From: Actinomycetes bacterium | Lineage (GTDB): Bacteria; Actinomycetota; Acidimicrobiia; Acidimicrobiales; RAAP-2 | DNA length: 6,233 bases | Direction: 5' to 3' | Assembly (NCBI GenBank): GCA_021801615.1 | Contig: JAJYXS010000091.1 | Location: forward strand, 1-6,233 | In this document: one piece after another, positions 1 through 6,024 of the stretch | Position numbering within the stretch: the stretch's first letter is position 1 | How the letters are laid out: each line of letters begins with the position of its first letter | Notes under the pieces: model-generated | Told to the model about the DNA's origin: nothing | Seen by the model: only the letters and a program-made list of their open reading frames with translations | Databases searched by the model: none | Position numbers and translations under genes: made by a program

Positions 1-111
1 GACGGCGCGGCCTACCTCGAGGCCGAGTCGGTGCCAGCGGCATTGTCGGTGACTGGGGCCGCCCGCCCGCGCCGCGGCCGGCCTCGCAACCGGGACCGGG
101 TGGCCTCGTGA
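1..111 (+). CDS. Possible 3' end of a convergent gene (partial, unknown)
   Basis: Frame 1 is open from the left edge to a TGA at 109-111 and gives 36 residues, beginning DGAAYLEAESVPAALSVTG and ending in a basic tail (RPRRGRPRNRDRVAS). I do not recognise the family. Its composition, an acidic/hydrophobic stretch then a basic C-terminus, looks more protein-like than the other frames here. It would converge on the hydrolase gene, whose stop is at 145-147. The competing reading is a minus-strand ORF starting at the ATG at 145-143, overlapping that stop as TGATG and open to the left edge. It is very rich in Arg, Pro and Gly and looks less likely. Too little is visible to choose firmly. Confidence 0.35.
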   Translation, partial: DGAAYLEAESVPAALSVTGAARPRRGRPRNRDRVAS

Positions 112-119
112 GCCGCCGT

Positions 120-154
120 CCCGGTGCGCCGAAGCCCGTGATCATCACACCGGG
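120..154. repeat. Short inverted repeat spanning the hydrolase stop codon
   Basis: CCCGGTG at 120-126 is the exact reverse complement of CACCGGG at 148-154, with a 21-base loop that contains a TGATCA palindrome. It lies between the two possible convergent gene ends, where a terminator would be expected. However, the arm is only 7 bp, the loop is long and there is no T-run, so a terminator role is a weak inference. Confidence 0.2.
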
Positions 155-397
155 CCGCCGCCGGAGAAGCCGCCCGCGAACGACGCTGTGATGTCGACAA
201 CGTCGACGACCTGGCCTGTCTCTGGGGACTGGATCATCTGGTGGTTGCCGAGGTAGATGCCTACGTGGCCGGGGTTCGTCAGCGTCCCGTCGCTGCCGGC
301 GAAGAACACGAGGTCACCGGGAGAAAGCTGTGTGATGCTCGTCGTCCAGCCGCCTTTGGACTGGACGAACCTGGCCTGTGTGTAGGTCGTCCGGGGC
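145..397 (-). pseudogene. 3' fragment of IS-split NlpC/P60 hydrolase gene
   Basis: This is the detached C-terminal part of the cell-wall hydrolase encoded at 2409-4856. Across the 10-bp target duplication the frame reads LPRT then TYTQARFVQSKGGW, LSPGDLVFFAG, NPGHVGIYLGN and a stop (TGA at 147-145), about 80 residues beyond the break. LSPGDLVFF and the GHVGIYLG motif with its His are the second half of an NlpC/P60 (C40) papain-like peptidase. His is the catalytic base, and the Gln in the following MIQS is at the usual place of the third active-site residue. An ORF could start at a TTG near 411 inside the IS, but it would lack the catalytic Cys, so this piece is almost certainly non-functional by itself. 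Confidence 0.9.
388..397. repeat. Left target site duplication of the IS
   Basis: CGTCCGGGGC, identical to 2517-2526. Duplications of 8-10 bp are typical of ISAs1-family elements. The perfect match suggests a fairly recent insertion and fixes both IS ends to the base. Confidence 0.93.
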
Positions 398-416
398 CAG
401 GGCCTCGGCAAAGTCG
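398..416 (+). repeat. Left terminal inverted repeat (IRL)
   Basis: CAGGGCCTCGGCAAAGTCG. It aligns to the reverse complement of the right end with 17 matches in 20 columns, two mismatches and one single-base gap. Confidence 0.88.
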
Positions 417-491
417 CGGCACGTTCCTGATGACCTGAGCTGACGCGCAGGTACTGGCGCCACCCCTCTTCGGTCTGCTACAAGATCGGAG

Positions 492-2321
492 ATGTCCTCG
501 CCAACGCTGTCGGTCCGGCCGATCCGTCCAGAAGAGCGAGCCCGCTTCGACGAGACGCTCGTGCACCAGCACTGGCTCGGCGCTGGCCTGGTCGGCGAGG
601 TGATGCGCTACGTCGCCGAAGAAGACGGCGAATGGTGCGCGCTCGTGGGTTTCGGCTCCGCGGCCCTGTGCGTGAAGAGCCGTGAGGAGCTCGTCTCCTG
701 GTCGGATGCCCAGCGCTATCTGCGGCTGCGCTACATCGCGAACAACCAGCGTTTTTGCATCCTCGACGAGCACCGGCGCAAGAACCTCGCCTCCGAGGTG
801 CTCGCACTCACCCTGCGCCGGCTCTCTTCGGACTTCGAGGCCCGCTGGCGCCATCCGGTCGTGATGGTGGAGACCTTCACCGACCCTGCCCGCCACGCTG
901 GCACCTGCTACAAGGCGTCGAACTTCACGATGCTCGGCACCACCTCTGGCTTCGGGCGCCGCTCCGGGCGCTTCGTCCACCACGGGGAGAAGAAGGCCTA
1001 CTGGTTCCGTCTCCTCCGGCGCGACGCGCTGGATCTCCTCCGAGCGCCATTCGACCACCCAGTGCTCACCGACAGGAGGCACGTGCACGCGCCCGATCTG
1101 AATCGCCTGGACCTCTCTGGCCTCCTCGTTGCCTTGGGAGACGTGCCGGACCCGAGGAAGCGAAGGGGGATCCGCCACGACCTCCCCCAGATCCTCGCGG
1201 TCGCGACGCTTGCCACGCTTCGGGGCGCGACCAGCCTGTTCGCGATCGGTGAGCTCGCAGCTGAGCTGCCACAAGAAGCGCTCTGTCGCCTCGACGCTCG
1301 CATCTCGCCTCGGACCGGGCGCAGGGTCGCACCCGAGGAGTCCACGATCAGAAGGATGCTGAAGGCGATCGACGCCGACGCGCTCGATCGGGTCGTGAAC
1401 GCCTGGATCGCCACCCAGGTGCTCTGCGGACGCCTCGGGCAAGACGAAGCGGTCGAGATCGACTTCAACACGATGGTCGAAGACGACGAGCGTGAGGAGG
1501 ACGACGACGACGTCGACGCAGACGGCGGGTTCCGACAGGCGGTCGCGCTCGACGCCAAGACGTTGCGCGGCGCTCGGCTGGAAGACGGCCGCAAGGTCCA
1601 CCTCGTCTCGGTCGTGACCCACGAGGAGGCGACGACGATCGCCCAGGCGAACGTGGACGTAAAGACCAACGAGATCACCGTCTTCCGGCCGCTGCTTGGA
1701 TCCCTCGACCTCGCTGATCTCGTCGTGACCGCCGACGCGCTCCACACCCAGCGTGAGCACGCGGCGTTCCTCCGTTCCCAGGGGGCGCACTACGTGTTGG
1801 GGGTGAAGGAGAACCGCCCGACGCTCCTCGCCCAGGCGAAGCGCTCGCTCGCGGGCCGCCCGGTCGCCTACGAGAGCCACGATCGCGGCCACGGGCGCAT
1901 CGAGCACCGCTACGTCTCGGTCGCCACCATCTCGATCAAGATGGCGAAGAAGCTCCGCTTCCCCTCTGCCCGACAGTTCGTCGCTGTCTACCGGGAGCGC
2001 TGCGACCTCGCCGACCGTGTCGAGTCGGCAGAGACGTCGTACTACGTCACCGATCTCTCTCGATCAGAGGCTCTGCCCGAAGAGCTCGGGACCCACGTCC
2101 GGCGCCACTGGACGATCGAGAACCGGAGCCACTACGTGCGGGACCGGACCTTCGACGAGGACCGCTCCCAGGTGCGGGTCGGTGGTGCTCCCCAGGCGCT
2201 CGCGACGCTACGCAACCTCGCGATCTCGATCCTGCGCCTCGTCGGGTTCGAGAACATCGCCTCTGGACTGCGCTGGATGGCCTTCGACCATCGGCGAACC
2301 CTCGACCTGCTCGGGTTGTAG
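492..2321 (+). CDS. ISAs1-family DDE transposase with N-terminal DUF4338 (DruA-like) domain
   Basis: Predicted cut-and-insert enzyme of the surrounding IS, 609 residues. Residues about 8-195 resemble DUF4338, the domain of the Druantia protein DruA: HWLGAGLVGEVMRY (27-40), DGEWCALVGFGSAAL (45-59), YIANNQRFCIL (81-91), NLASEVLALTLRRL (98-111), VVMVETFTDPARHAGTCY (123-140) and GFGRR (163-167). Residues about 205-315 fit the DDE_Tnp_1-associated domain (LVALGDVPDPRKRRGIRHDL at 212-231). The DDE catalytic core follows: ALDAKTLRG with D354, VVTADALHTQ with D415, and HWTIENRSHYVRDRTFDED with E543, all standard ISAs1/H-repeat motifs. An acidic insert (331-344) precedes the first Asp. The ATG at 492 has GGAG directly against it, a poor ribosome site spacing, so translation may be weak; no better in-frame start was seen. 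The ISAs1 transposase call is very sure; the DUF4338 call rests on recalled motifs. Confidence 0.95.
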   Translation: MSSPTLSVRPIRPEERARFDETLVHQHWLGAGLVGEVMRYVAEEDGEWCALVGFGSAALCVKSREELVSWSDAQRYLRLRYIANNQRFCILDEHRRKNLASEVLALTLRRLSSDFEARWRHPVVMVETFTDPARHAGTCYKASNFTMLGTTSGFGRRSGRFVHHGEKKAYWFRLLRRDALDLLRAPFDHPVLTDRRHVHAPDLNRLDLSGLLVALGDVPDPRKRRGIRHDLPQILAVATLATLRGATSLFAIGELAAELPQEALCRLDARISPRTGRRVAPEESTIRRMLKAIDADALDRVVNAWIATQVLCGRLGQDEAVEIDFNTMVEDDEREEDDDDVDADGGFRQAVALDAKTLRGARLEDGRKVHLVSVVTHEEATTIAQANVDVKTNEITVFRPLLGSLDLADLVVTADALHTQREHAAFLRSQGAHYVLGVKENRPTLLAQAKRSLAGRPVAYESHDRGHGRIEHRYVSVATISIKMAKKLRFPSARQFVAVYRERCDLADRVESAETSYYVTDLSRSEALPEELGTHVRRHWTIENRSHYVRDRTFDEDRSQVRVGGAPQALATLRNLAISILRLVGFENIASGLRWMAFDHRRTLDLLGL

Positions 2322-2516
2322 TCCCTCCGATCATCGACACTCCCACTGCCTCGGGGGACCTTGGGCAGCTTCGACGCGCCAAGACGGCGAGCATCAAACC
2401 GCCGTTCCTCAGGGTTTCACGTGCGCGACCCAACTTCCCGCTCTTGGGAGTCGCCAGCACCTACGGCGGCGGCCATCCCTCCTACGTCGTCGCCATCGAC
2501 ATTGCCGATGACCCTG
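2322..2516. other. Non-coding right end of the IS
   Basis: This 195-bp stretch follows the transposase stop and ends in the right inverted repeat. I see no gene or convincing terminator; a weak hairpin around 2432-2450 (TCCC...GGGA) lacks a T-run. In antisense, the part from 2409 to 2516 is read as the foreign tail and stop codon of the truncated hydrolase. Confidence 0.7.
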
Positions 2517-4856
2517 CGTCCGGGGCAGGGAGATCCCGGCCTGCGCGTAGGCGTACTGGACGAGGCCGGAGCAGTCGAAGCCCGGCTTTCCTTCCAGGTT
2601 CGGCGGCTGGTCGACCGCCCCCTTGCCTGTAAGCCCCATCGTCGGTCCTGTCGGGTCCCCGCCGCCCCAGACGTAGGGCGTGCCGATCCAGCGCTCCGCC
2701 GAGCGGATCGCGATCGCCCCTTGCGCGCTCGCGCCCTTCGTTGTCGTGACCACCCCTGCAGCACACGGGGTGCCCGCGAGGTAGTCGACGGTCGCCTCCG
2801 CGCCGAGGACGAACCCGACGTAGCGCCCCGGGTCCGCAGACCCCTGGACCGCCTGTGCGGCTGCGGCGATTGTCAGCTGCTGCCAGCCGGCGACGCCGAT
2901 GAGACCGCTCGGGTGCGGCGTCGGCAGGCTCCAGTCGGTGAAGGTGTCGTAGAACGCCGAGGCGGACCAGGGCTGGTCCATCCGCTGGACGACCGTCCCC
3001 CAGAGGTCCTGCTGCTGGAAGAGCCCCACCGAGGTCCCGTTGTTGGGCGGGTCCTGCCGCGAGTACGGACCCCACTGCACGTTGGGGTCTGTCGCCGAGC
3101 CTGCGACGCTCGCGTTCGGCAGGTTCTCGAGCGACGACTCGCTGAGCGCGCTGTCCATGGCGACGTAGATGCCCTGGGTCGGAATGCCGAGCGAGCGACC
3201 GGCTGCGACGATCGTGGCGGCGTTCGAGAGCTGCTCTGCGTCGAGGATCTCCTCGCCCGAGGCGGTGGGGATGATGAGCGTGCTGCCGGAGGCGACCGCG
3301 CACCGGGTCTGTGAGGGCGTGACGAGTGTCGGCGAGTACCCGACGCTCCAGTCGACTGCGAGCTCGTAGACGTTCACGTCGAGCTGGCGGGAGTTCGCCC
3401 TGATCGGGACCGTCGCGAGCGCAGCAAGGAGGGTCGCGCGAGTGTGCTGGGCGGGGAACTCCCCGAGCTGGACCCTCGGCACGTCGTTCGCCGGGAGCGT
3501 CACCCCGTCGGACAATGCGTCCTGTGAGCTCGATGTCCACCCACCGACCTTCTCCAGGCCTTTGCTGATCAGGTTCGCGAGCCATGCTGCCGCACCGAGC
3601 GTTGTCGAGGGCACCGGGGTGCTCGCCTGTAGGTAGCGCTTCCCGGGCACCAGGCCGAAGGGGTCGTAGCGTGCGAGCGCTGCGGCATCGATGGCCGGCT
3701 CGGTGCACGAGTCGTGCCAGGCCCGATCGAAGGAGTAGCCGTTCGCAGCCAGCAGCTTCAAGGCGAAGCGGTTCTGTGCCGCCTCGGATGCGCTCGCCGG
3801 CGTGCCGGGTCGGCCGAAGCGCTTCCACACGGGCTCCGAGATGCCGTACGCACCGCCCGGGGCGCGGTAGTCGTCGCCGGACTCCGCGTCCCGGATGCAC
3901 GCCCAGTCAGCCGTGTCGGTGCTCGTCCGGTCCAAGGAGGTCTTCGCCAGGACCCCCTTCGGGACCGTCTGGGTCTGGACGACCGCCCCCTGGGAGCCAG
4001 AGGTGATGTCCTCTCCGACGGCAGGGCAGACCGCGGACCCGGCCGCGTCGAGCTGCGCGGCGGACGTCCCGGTCGGCGGAGGGCAGATCCCGACGGTCTG
4101 TGCGACGGGCTCGCCTCGGCCCGACTCGTAGTACGCGATCGCGGCCATCACCTGCCAGGGGGTCTCGTTGCTTGCGACCGCGTCCTGGTAGAGCGCGAGA
4201 CCGGTTTGCACGACGCCGGTCGAGGCGACGACCGCCTGCGCGGAGCTCTCCCCGCTGCTCGCAGCGACGGCGCCGATGAACGAACCGACCGCGACCACGC
4301 TGGTCACCAAGAGGATCGTCGGGAAGAACGCGACGAACAGGACGACGGCGACCACCTTCCACTTCGCGTGGTGGGCCGCCTCTCGGACCGCTCCGGCGAC
4401 ACCGCCGGTGAGCCCGCCTCCGAACGCCTTGCCCTCGGCAGACTTGCCGGCGGCGCCCTTGGCGGCGCCCCGCACGACGTCTTTGACGGCGCTTCTTGCC
4501 CCGCTGCCGGCCCTGTCGCCGATGCCGGCCCGACGCAAGCTCGAGGGGAGCGCCCCGGGCGGTCTCCCGCCGCGACTTCCCTGACCGGGCGGGTTGCGAG
4601 TGGCGCTGCGCCGTGCCCGCAGGCGGCCGTCTTGGGTTTCGGAGCCGGCCGCGTGCTCGGGTGGACCCTCCGTGCTCGATCCGACCGGGTGGTCCTGGTT
4701 CGCTGGCACGGGTCTCGTCGTCTGGCCTGTCCTGGTTCGCTGGCCGGGTCTCGTCGTCTGGCCTGTCCTGGTTCGCTGGCACGGTCTCTTCCGGCTCGGC
4801 AACGTCGCTCCTGGGAAGCACCACGCGGCGAGAGGGGGCGGCTGGACTCGCCGCAT
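2409..4856 (-). CDS. IS-truncated, membrane-anchored bifunctional peptidoglycan hydrolase (lysozyme-like domains plus broken NlpC/P60)
   Basis: Residues are counted from the ATG at 4856. A Pro/Gly/Ala-rich tail (about 50-165) precedes one membrane segment (about 167-193), so the rest should lie outside the membrane. WQVMAAIAYYESG (234-246) resembles the start of a transglycosylase fold. Residues 318-345 (DWACIRDAESG, GGAYGIS) look like an Rpf/transglycosylase domain with E325 as likely acid. Residues 560-690 (MDSALSESSLENL, SVGLFQQQDLWG) match a lysozyme-like domain common in actinobacteria. NlpC/P60 starts at about 715 (IGTPYVWGGG, GFDCSGLVQYAY, catalytic C762) and is cut after T780; an IS-encoded Arg-rich tail of 35 residues follows. 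Such proteins often open the wall for conjugation machines (VirB1-like), which is inference here. The start is uncertain: 4856 lies only 11 bp from the divergent gene, codon use favours another frame over 4710-4824, and GTG 4709 (residue 50) is the safest in-frame alternative. Confidence 0.8.
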   Translation of the reverse strand: MRRVQPPPLAAWCFPGATLPSRKRPCQRTRTGQTTRPGQRTRTGQTTRPVPANQDHPVGSSTEGPPEHAAGSETQDGRLRARRSATRNPPGQGSRGGRPPGALPSSLRRAGIGDRAGSGARSAVKDVVRGAAKGAAGKSAEGKAFGGGLTGGVAGAVREAAHHAKWKVVAVVLFVAFFPTILLVTSVVAVGSFIGAVAASSGESSAQAVVASTGVVQTGLALYQDAVASNETPWQVMAAIAYYESGRGEPVAQTVGICPPPTGTSAAQLDAAGSAVCPAVGEDITSGSQGAVVQTQTVPKGVLAKTSLDRTSTDTADWACIRDAESGDDYRAPGGAYGISEPVWKRFGRPGTPASASEAAQNRFALKLLAANGYSFDRAWHDSCTEPAIDAAALARYDPFGLVPGKRYLQASTPVPSTTLGAAAWLANLISKGLEKVGGWTSSSQDALSDGVTLPANDVPRVQLGEFPAQHTRATLLAALATVPIRANSRQLDVNVYELAVDWSVGYSPTLVTPSQTRCAVASGSTLIIPTASGEEILDAEQLSNAATIVAAGRSLGIPTQGIYVAMDSALSESSLENLPNASVAGSATDPNVQWGPYSRQDPPNNGTSVGLFQQQDLWGTVVQRMDQPWSASAFYDTFTDWSLPTPHPSGLIGVAGWQQLTIAAAAQAVQGSADPGRYVGFVLGAEATVDYLAGTPCAAGVVTTTKGASAQGAIAIRSAERWIGTPYVWGGGDPTGPTMGLTGKGAVDQPPNLEGKPGFDCSGLVQYAYAQAGISLPRTQGHRQCRWRRRRRDGRRRRCWRLPRAGSWVAHVKP
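2497..2516 (-). repeat. Right terminal inverted repeat (IRR)
   Basis: Read on the minus strand this is CAGGGTCATCGGCAATGTCG, matching the left end apart from two mismatches and a one-base gap. CAGGG forms the outer tip at both ends. Confidence 0.88.
2517..2526. repeat. Right target site duplication of the IS
   Basis: CGTCCGGGGC, identical to 388-397. In the hydrolase gene (minus strand) these bases encode the PRT of the LPRT motif that follows the catalytic Cys helix of NlpC/P60. Confidence 0.93.
4692..4788. repeat. Tandem repeat, 36/37-bp unit, about 2.7 copies
   Basis: The unit begins GTCCTGGTTCGCTGGC. Copies lie at 4692-4728 (37 bp), 4729-4764 (36 bp) and 4765-4788 (partial). The first two are identical except for one extra A at 4708. 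On the minus strand the repeat encodes PANQDRPDDETR in one frame, a Pro/Asp/Glu-rich linker-like peptide. The extra base puts the promoter-distal copy in the frame of the hydrolase body, while the two upstream copies are out of frame with it. Confidence 0.92.
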
Positions 4857-4862
4857 GGTGAT
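4857..4862 (+). promoter_or_regulatory. Ribosome binding site deciding the nuclease start
   Basis: GGTGAT matches the 3' half of the AGGAGGTGAT consensus and sits 5 bases before the ATG at 4868. This favours ATG 4868 over the GTG one codon upstream at 4865. No separate promoter could be recognised between the two divergent genes. Confidence 0.5.
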
Positions 4863-4867
4863 GGGTG

Positions 4868-5443
4868 ATGGCCAACTCGGCGAAGGTGAAAGGCGATCGC
4901 GGAGAGCGCGAGGCGGTCCTGGTGCTGAAGGCGCTGGTGCCGGACCTCGTGCTTCCGAACGCCCAGCGCAAGCTCGGCGCCGGCCGTAGGGAGGACACCG
5001 GCGACCTCGTGGTCTTCCCCGACGTCACCGTCCAGGTGAAGACCTACGCCACAGCCGGAAAGGCGCTGCGCGACGCCGCAGAGGCCGCAGAGGCCCAACG
5101 TGTCCGGGCCGGCACGAGGTTCGCCTTCGGCATGGCGCCGGTCCCACGGGCACGCCGTGGGGCGGTGAGGTGGCTCGCGAGCACGCTCGTGTGGCCGGGC
5201 GGGGATCTCGACCGAGACGACCTGTTCGGCGTCGGGCTCGTGAGCCGGGCCATAGCACACGTGCGTAGAGACGACCTCGGGATCCGAAGGGAGCGCCGCG
5301 TGGCAATCGTCGAGCGAGCTGGCGCCCACCCCCTCTACGTCGCCCCGGTCGAAGCCTGGATCGCCGCCTGGCGCCTGGCCTGCGACCGACAGGTCCAGCC
5401 CGTCGTCCCAGATCCGGCCGAGTACCTCGGCCGTGCGTCCTGA
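4868..5443 (+). CDS. PD-(D/E)XK nuclease-like protein (Holliday junction resolvase-like)
   Basis: A protein of 191 residues. The N-terminal 60 residues carry a plausible PD-(D/E)XK active site: KGDRGERE with E13/E15 on the first helix, TGDLVV with D46, then VQVK with K58 at the end of the next strand (Q-x-K instead of the more usual E-x-K). This arrangement resembles resolvase-like nucleases found in phages and mobile elements, which cut branched or recombining DNA. An Ala-rich helix (60-80) follows, then a region of unknown role (about 85-191) with AGTRFAFGMAPVPRARRGAV and several Arg-rich patches that could contact DNA. It is first in a + strand cluster, divergent from the hydrolase gene. 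The fold assignment comes from motifs alone; substrate and biological role are unknown. Confidence 0.6.
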   Translation: MANSAKVKGDRGEREAVLVLKALVPDLVLPNAQRKLGAGRREDTGDLVVFPDVTVQVKTYATAGKALRDAAEAAEAQRVRAGTRFAFGMAPVPRARRGAVRWLASTLVWPGGDLDRDDLFGVGLVSRAIAHVRRDDLGIRRERRVAIVERAGAHPLYVAPVEAWIAAWRLACDRQVQPVVPDPAEYLGRAS

Positions 5444-5445
5444 GC

Positions 5446-5451
5446 AGGAGG
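5446..5451 (+). promoter_or_regulatory. Strong Shine-Dalgarno for the gene at 5458
   Basis: A perfect AGGAGG lies 6 bases before ATG 5458 and just after the nuclease stop (5441-5443). It settles the start of the next gene and supports co-transcription with the nuclease. Confidence 0.8.
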
Positions 5452-5457
5452 AATACC

Positions 5458-6024
5458 ATGACCGCCATCGCAGAATCGACCACGTTTCGTCGCCGGGGCT
5501 TCCTGCTGGAGCCCGGTGACACGCTGCTCTTGGAGCCAGACCCGATCCGGGTGATGGTCAACTGCGGACGGTTCGCAGAGCTGACCGGTGTGCAGAGCGA
5601 TTCCCTCGCCACCTCGAGGCTGTGCGCGCTGGCGCTGCCGGTGGGAAGCATCCGCGACTGGCCCGGGGTCCGCCCCGAAGCCGCCTGGCTGCCGCGCTTG
5701 GCGGAGCGCCAGTGCTACGTCGTCGACGACGAGGGGCTCGCGCACATGGTCCCTGCGACCCAGCAAGGCCGTCCGGGGGGTGGAGCGAGAGAGCGAGGAG
5801 GAGTGGATGGTCCGGGTCTCCCTCGAGCTCACGGCCTCGGGCTTCTACGACACCGACACGGCGACGTTTCTCGACGTCATGGACTGGATCCACATCGACG
5901 TGGACACCGAAGCGGGCAGGAGGCGCATCGCAGACTGGCTCGCTGGCGTAAGCGACGACGACCTCGATCAGTTCGCGACCGGCCTCGAGCTCGAAGGCCA
6001 CCTGAAGAGCTCCAACAGCCCTGA
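5458..6024 (+). CDS. Unknown protein, probably frameshifted after about residue 100
   Basis: Begins MTAIAESTTFRRRGFLLEPG behind a perfect ribosome site, 14 bp after the nuclease gene, so it is probably in the same operon. I do not recognise the family. The first 100 or so residues look genuine: good third-position G/C, a mixed soluble composition (DTLLLEPDPIRVMVNCGRFA, SIRDWPGVRPEAAW, CYVVDDEGLAHMVPAT), and no signal peptide or membrane segment. After about position 5760 this frame becomes Arg/His/Gly-rich and loses coding character, while the +1 frame becomes strongly coding and runs to 6046. So the ORF end at 6024 is probably not the natural C-terminus. Either a one-base indel near 5755-5782 broke a longer gene that ended at 6046 or beyond, or this gene overruns a separate overlapping gene. 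Confidence 0.6.
   Translation: MTAIAESTTFRRRGFLLEPGDTLLLEPDPIRVMVNCGRFAELTGVQSDSLATSRLCALALPVGSIRDWPGVRPEAAWLPRLAERQCYVVDDEGLAHMVPATQQGRPGGGARERGGVDGPGLPRAHGLGLLRHRHGDVSRRHGLDPHRRGHRSGQEAHRRLARWRKRRRPRSVRDRPRARRPPEELQQP
5796..5801 (+). promoter_or_regulatory. Possible Shine-Dalgarno for the gene at 5807
   Basis: AGGAGG sits 5 bases before ATG 5807 inside the overlapping frames. It supports independent initiation there, although the run GAGGAGGAG would also arise simply from consecutive Glu codons in the +1 frame. Confidence 0.45.

Larger units (their letters stand above)
398..2516 (+). mobile_element. Complete ISAs1-family insertion sequence, 2119 bp, with DUF4338-fused transposase
   Basis: The element is delimited by a perfect 10-bp direct repeat on each side and by imperfect terminal inverted repeats starting CAGGG, as is usual in the ISAs1 family. 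It contains a single intact + strand transposase gene (492-2321), with 94 bp of non-coding sequence on the left and 195 bp on the right. Typical ISAs1 elements are about 1.2-1.5 kb; the extra length here is the N-terminal DUF4338 domain on the transposase. It is inserted in the NlpC/P60 part of a minus-strand hydrolase gene, with the transposase transcribed against that gene. Intact ORF, clear ends and a perfect target duplication suggest it may still be able to move. Confidence 0.93.

Noticed and set aside
398..491. A sigma70-type promoter for the transposase.
   Set aside because: I could not find -35 and -10 boxes at acceptable spacing; a promoter must exist here or outside the IS, but cannot be pointed to.
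279..1907. A 542-residue open frame on the minus strand, opposite the transposase.
   Set aside because: It is a mirror of the transposase codons in GC-rich DNA, crosses the IS boundary, and has no recognisable domain. The transposase motifs on the + strand are decisive.
2432..2450. Hairpin after the transposase as a terminator.
   Set aside because: The stem is only about 4-6 bp with a mismatch, and no T-run follows.
2361..3314. A 317-residue + strand open frame opposite the hydrolase gene.
   Set aside because: It overlaps the IS end and clear lysozyme-like and NlpC/P60 motifs on the minus strand; its Arg-rich composition is that of an antisense frame.
4692..4788. The tandem repeats as a CRISPR array.
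   Set aside because: The units are directly adjacent with no unique spacers and they encode a peptide repeat.
3714..4868. A 384-residue + strand open frame.
   Set aside because: Antisense to the membrane segment and first transglycosylase-like domain of the hydrolase, with an Arg/Gly-rich sequence and no motifs.
3907..5028. A long minus-strand frame that would extend the hydrolase N-terminus into the nuclease region.
   Set aside because: Upstream of about 4824 it is the antisense of the nuclease gene. Only its short repeat-encoding part (about 4700-4824) is considered plausible as original hydrolase sequence.
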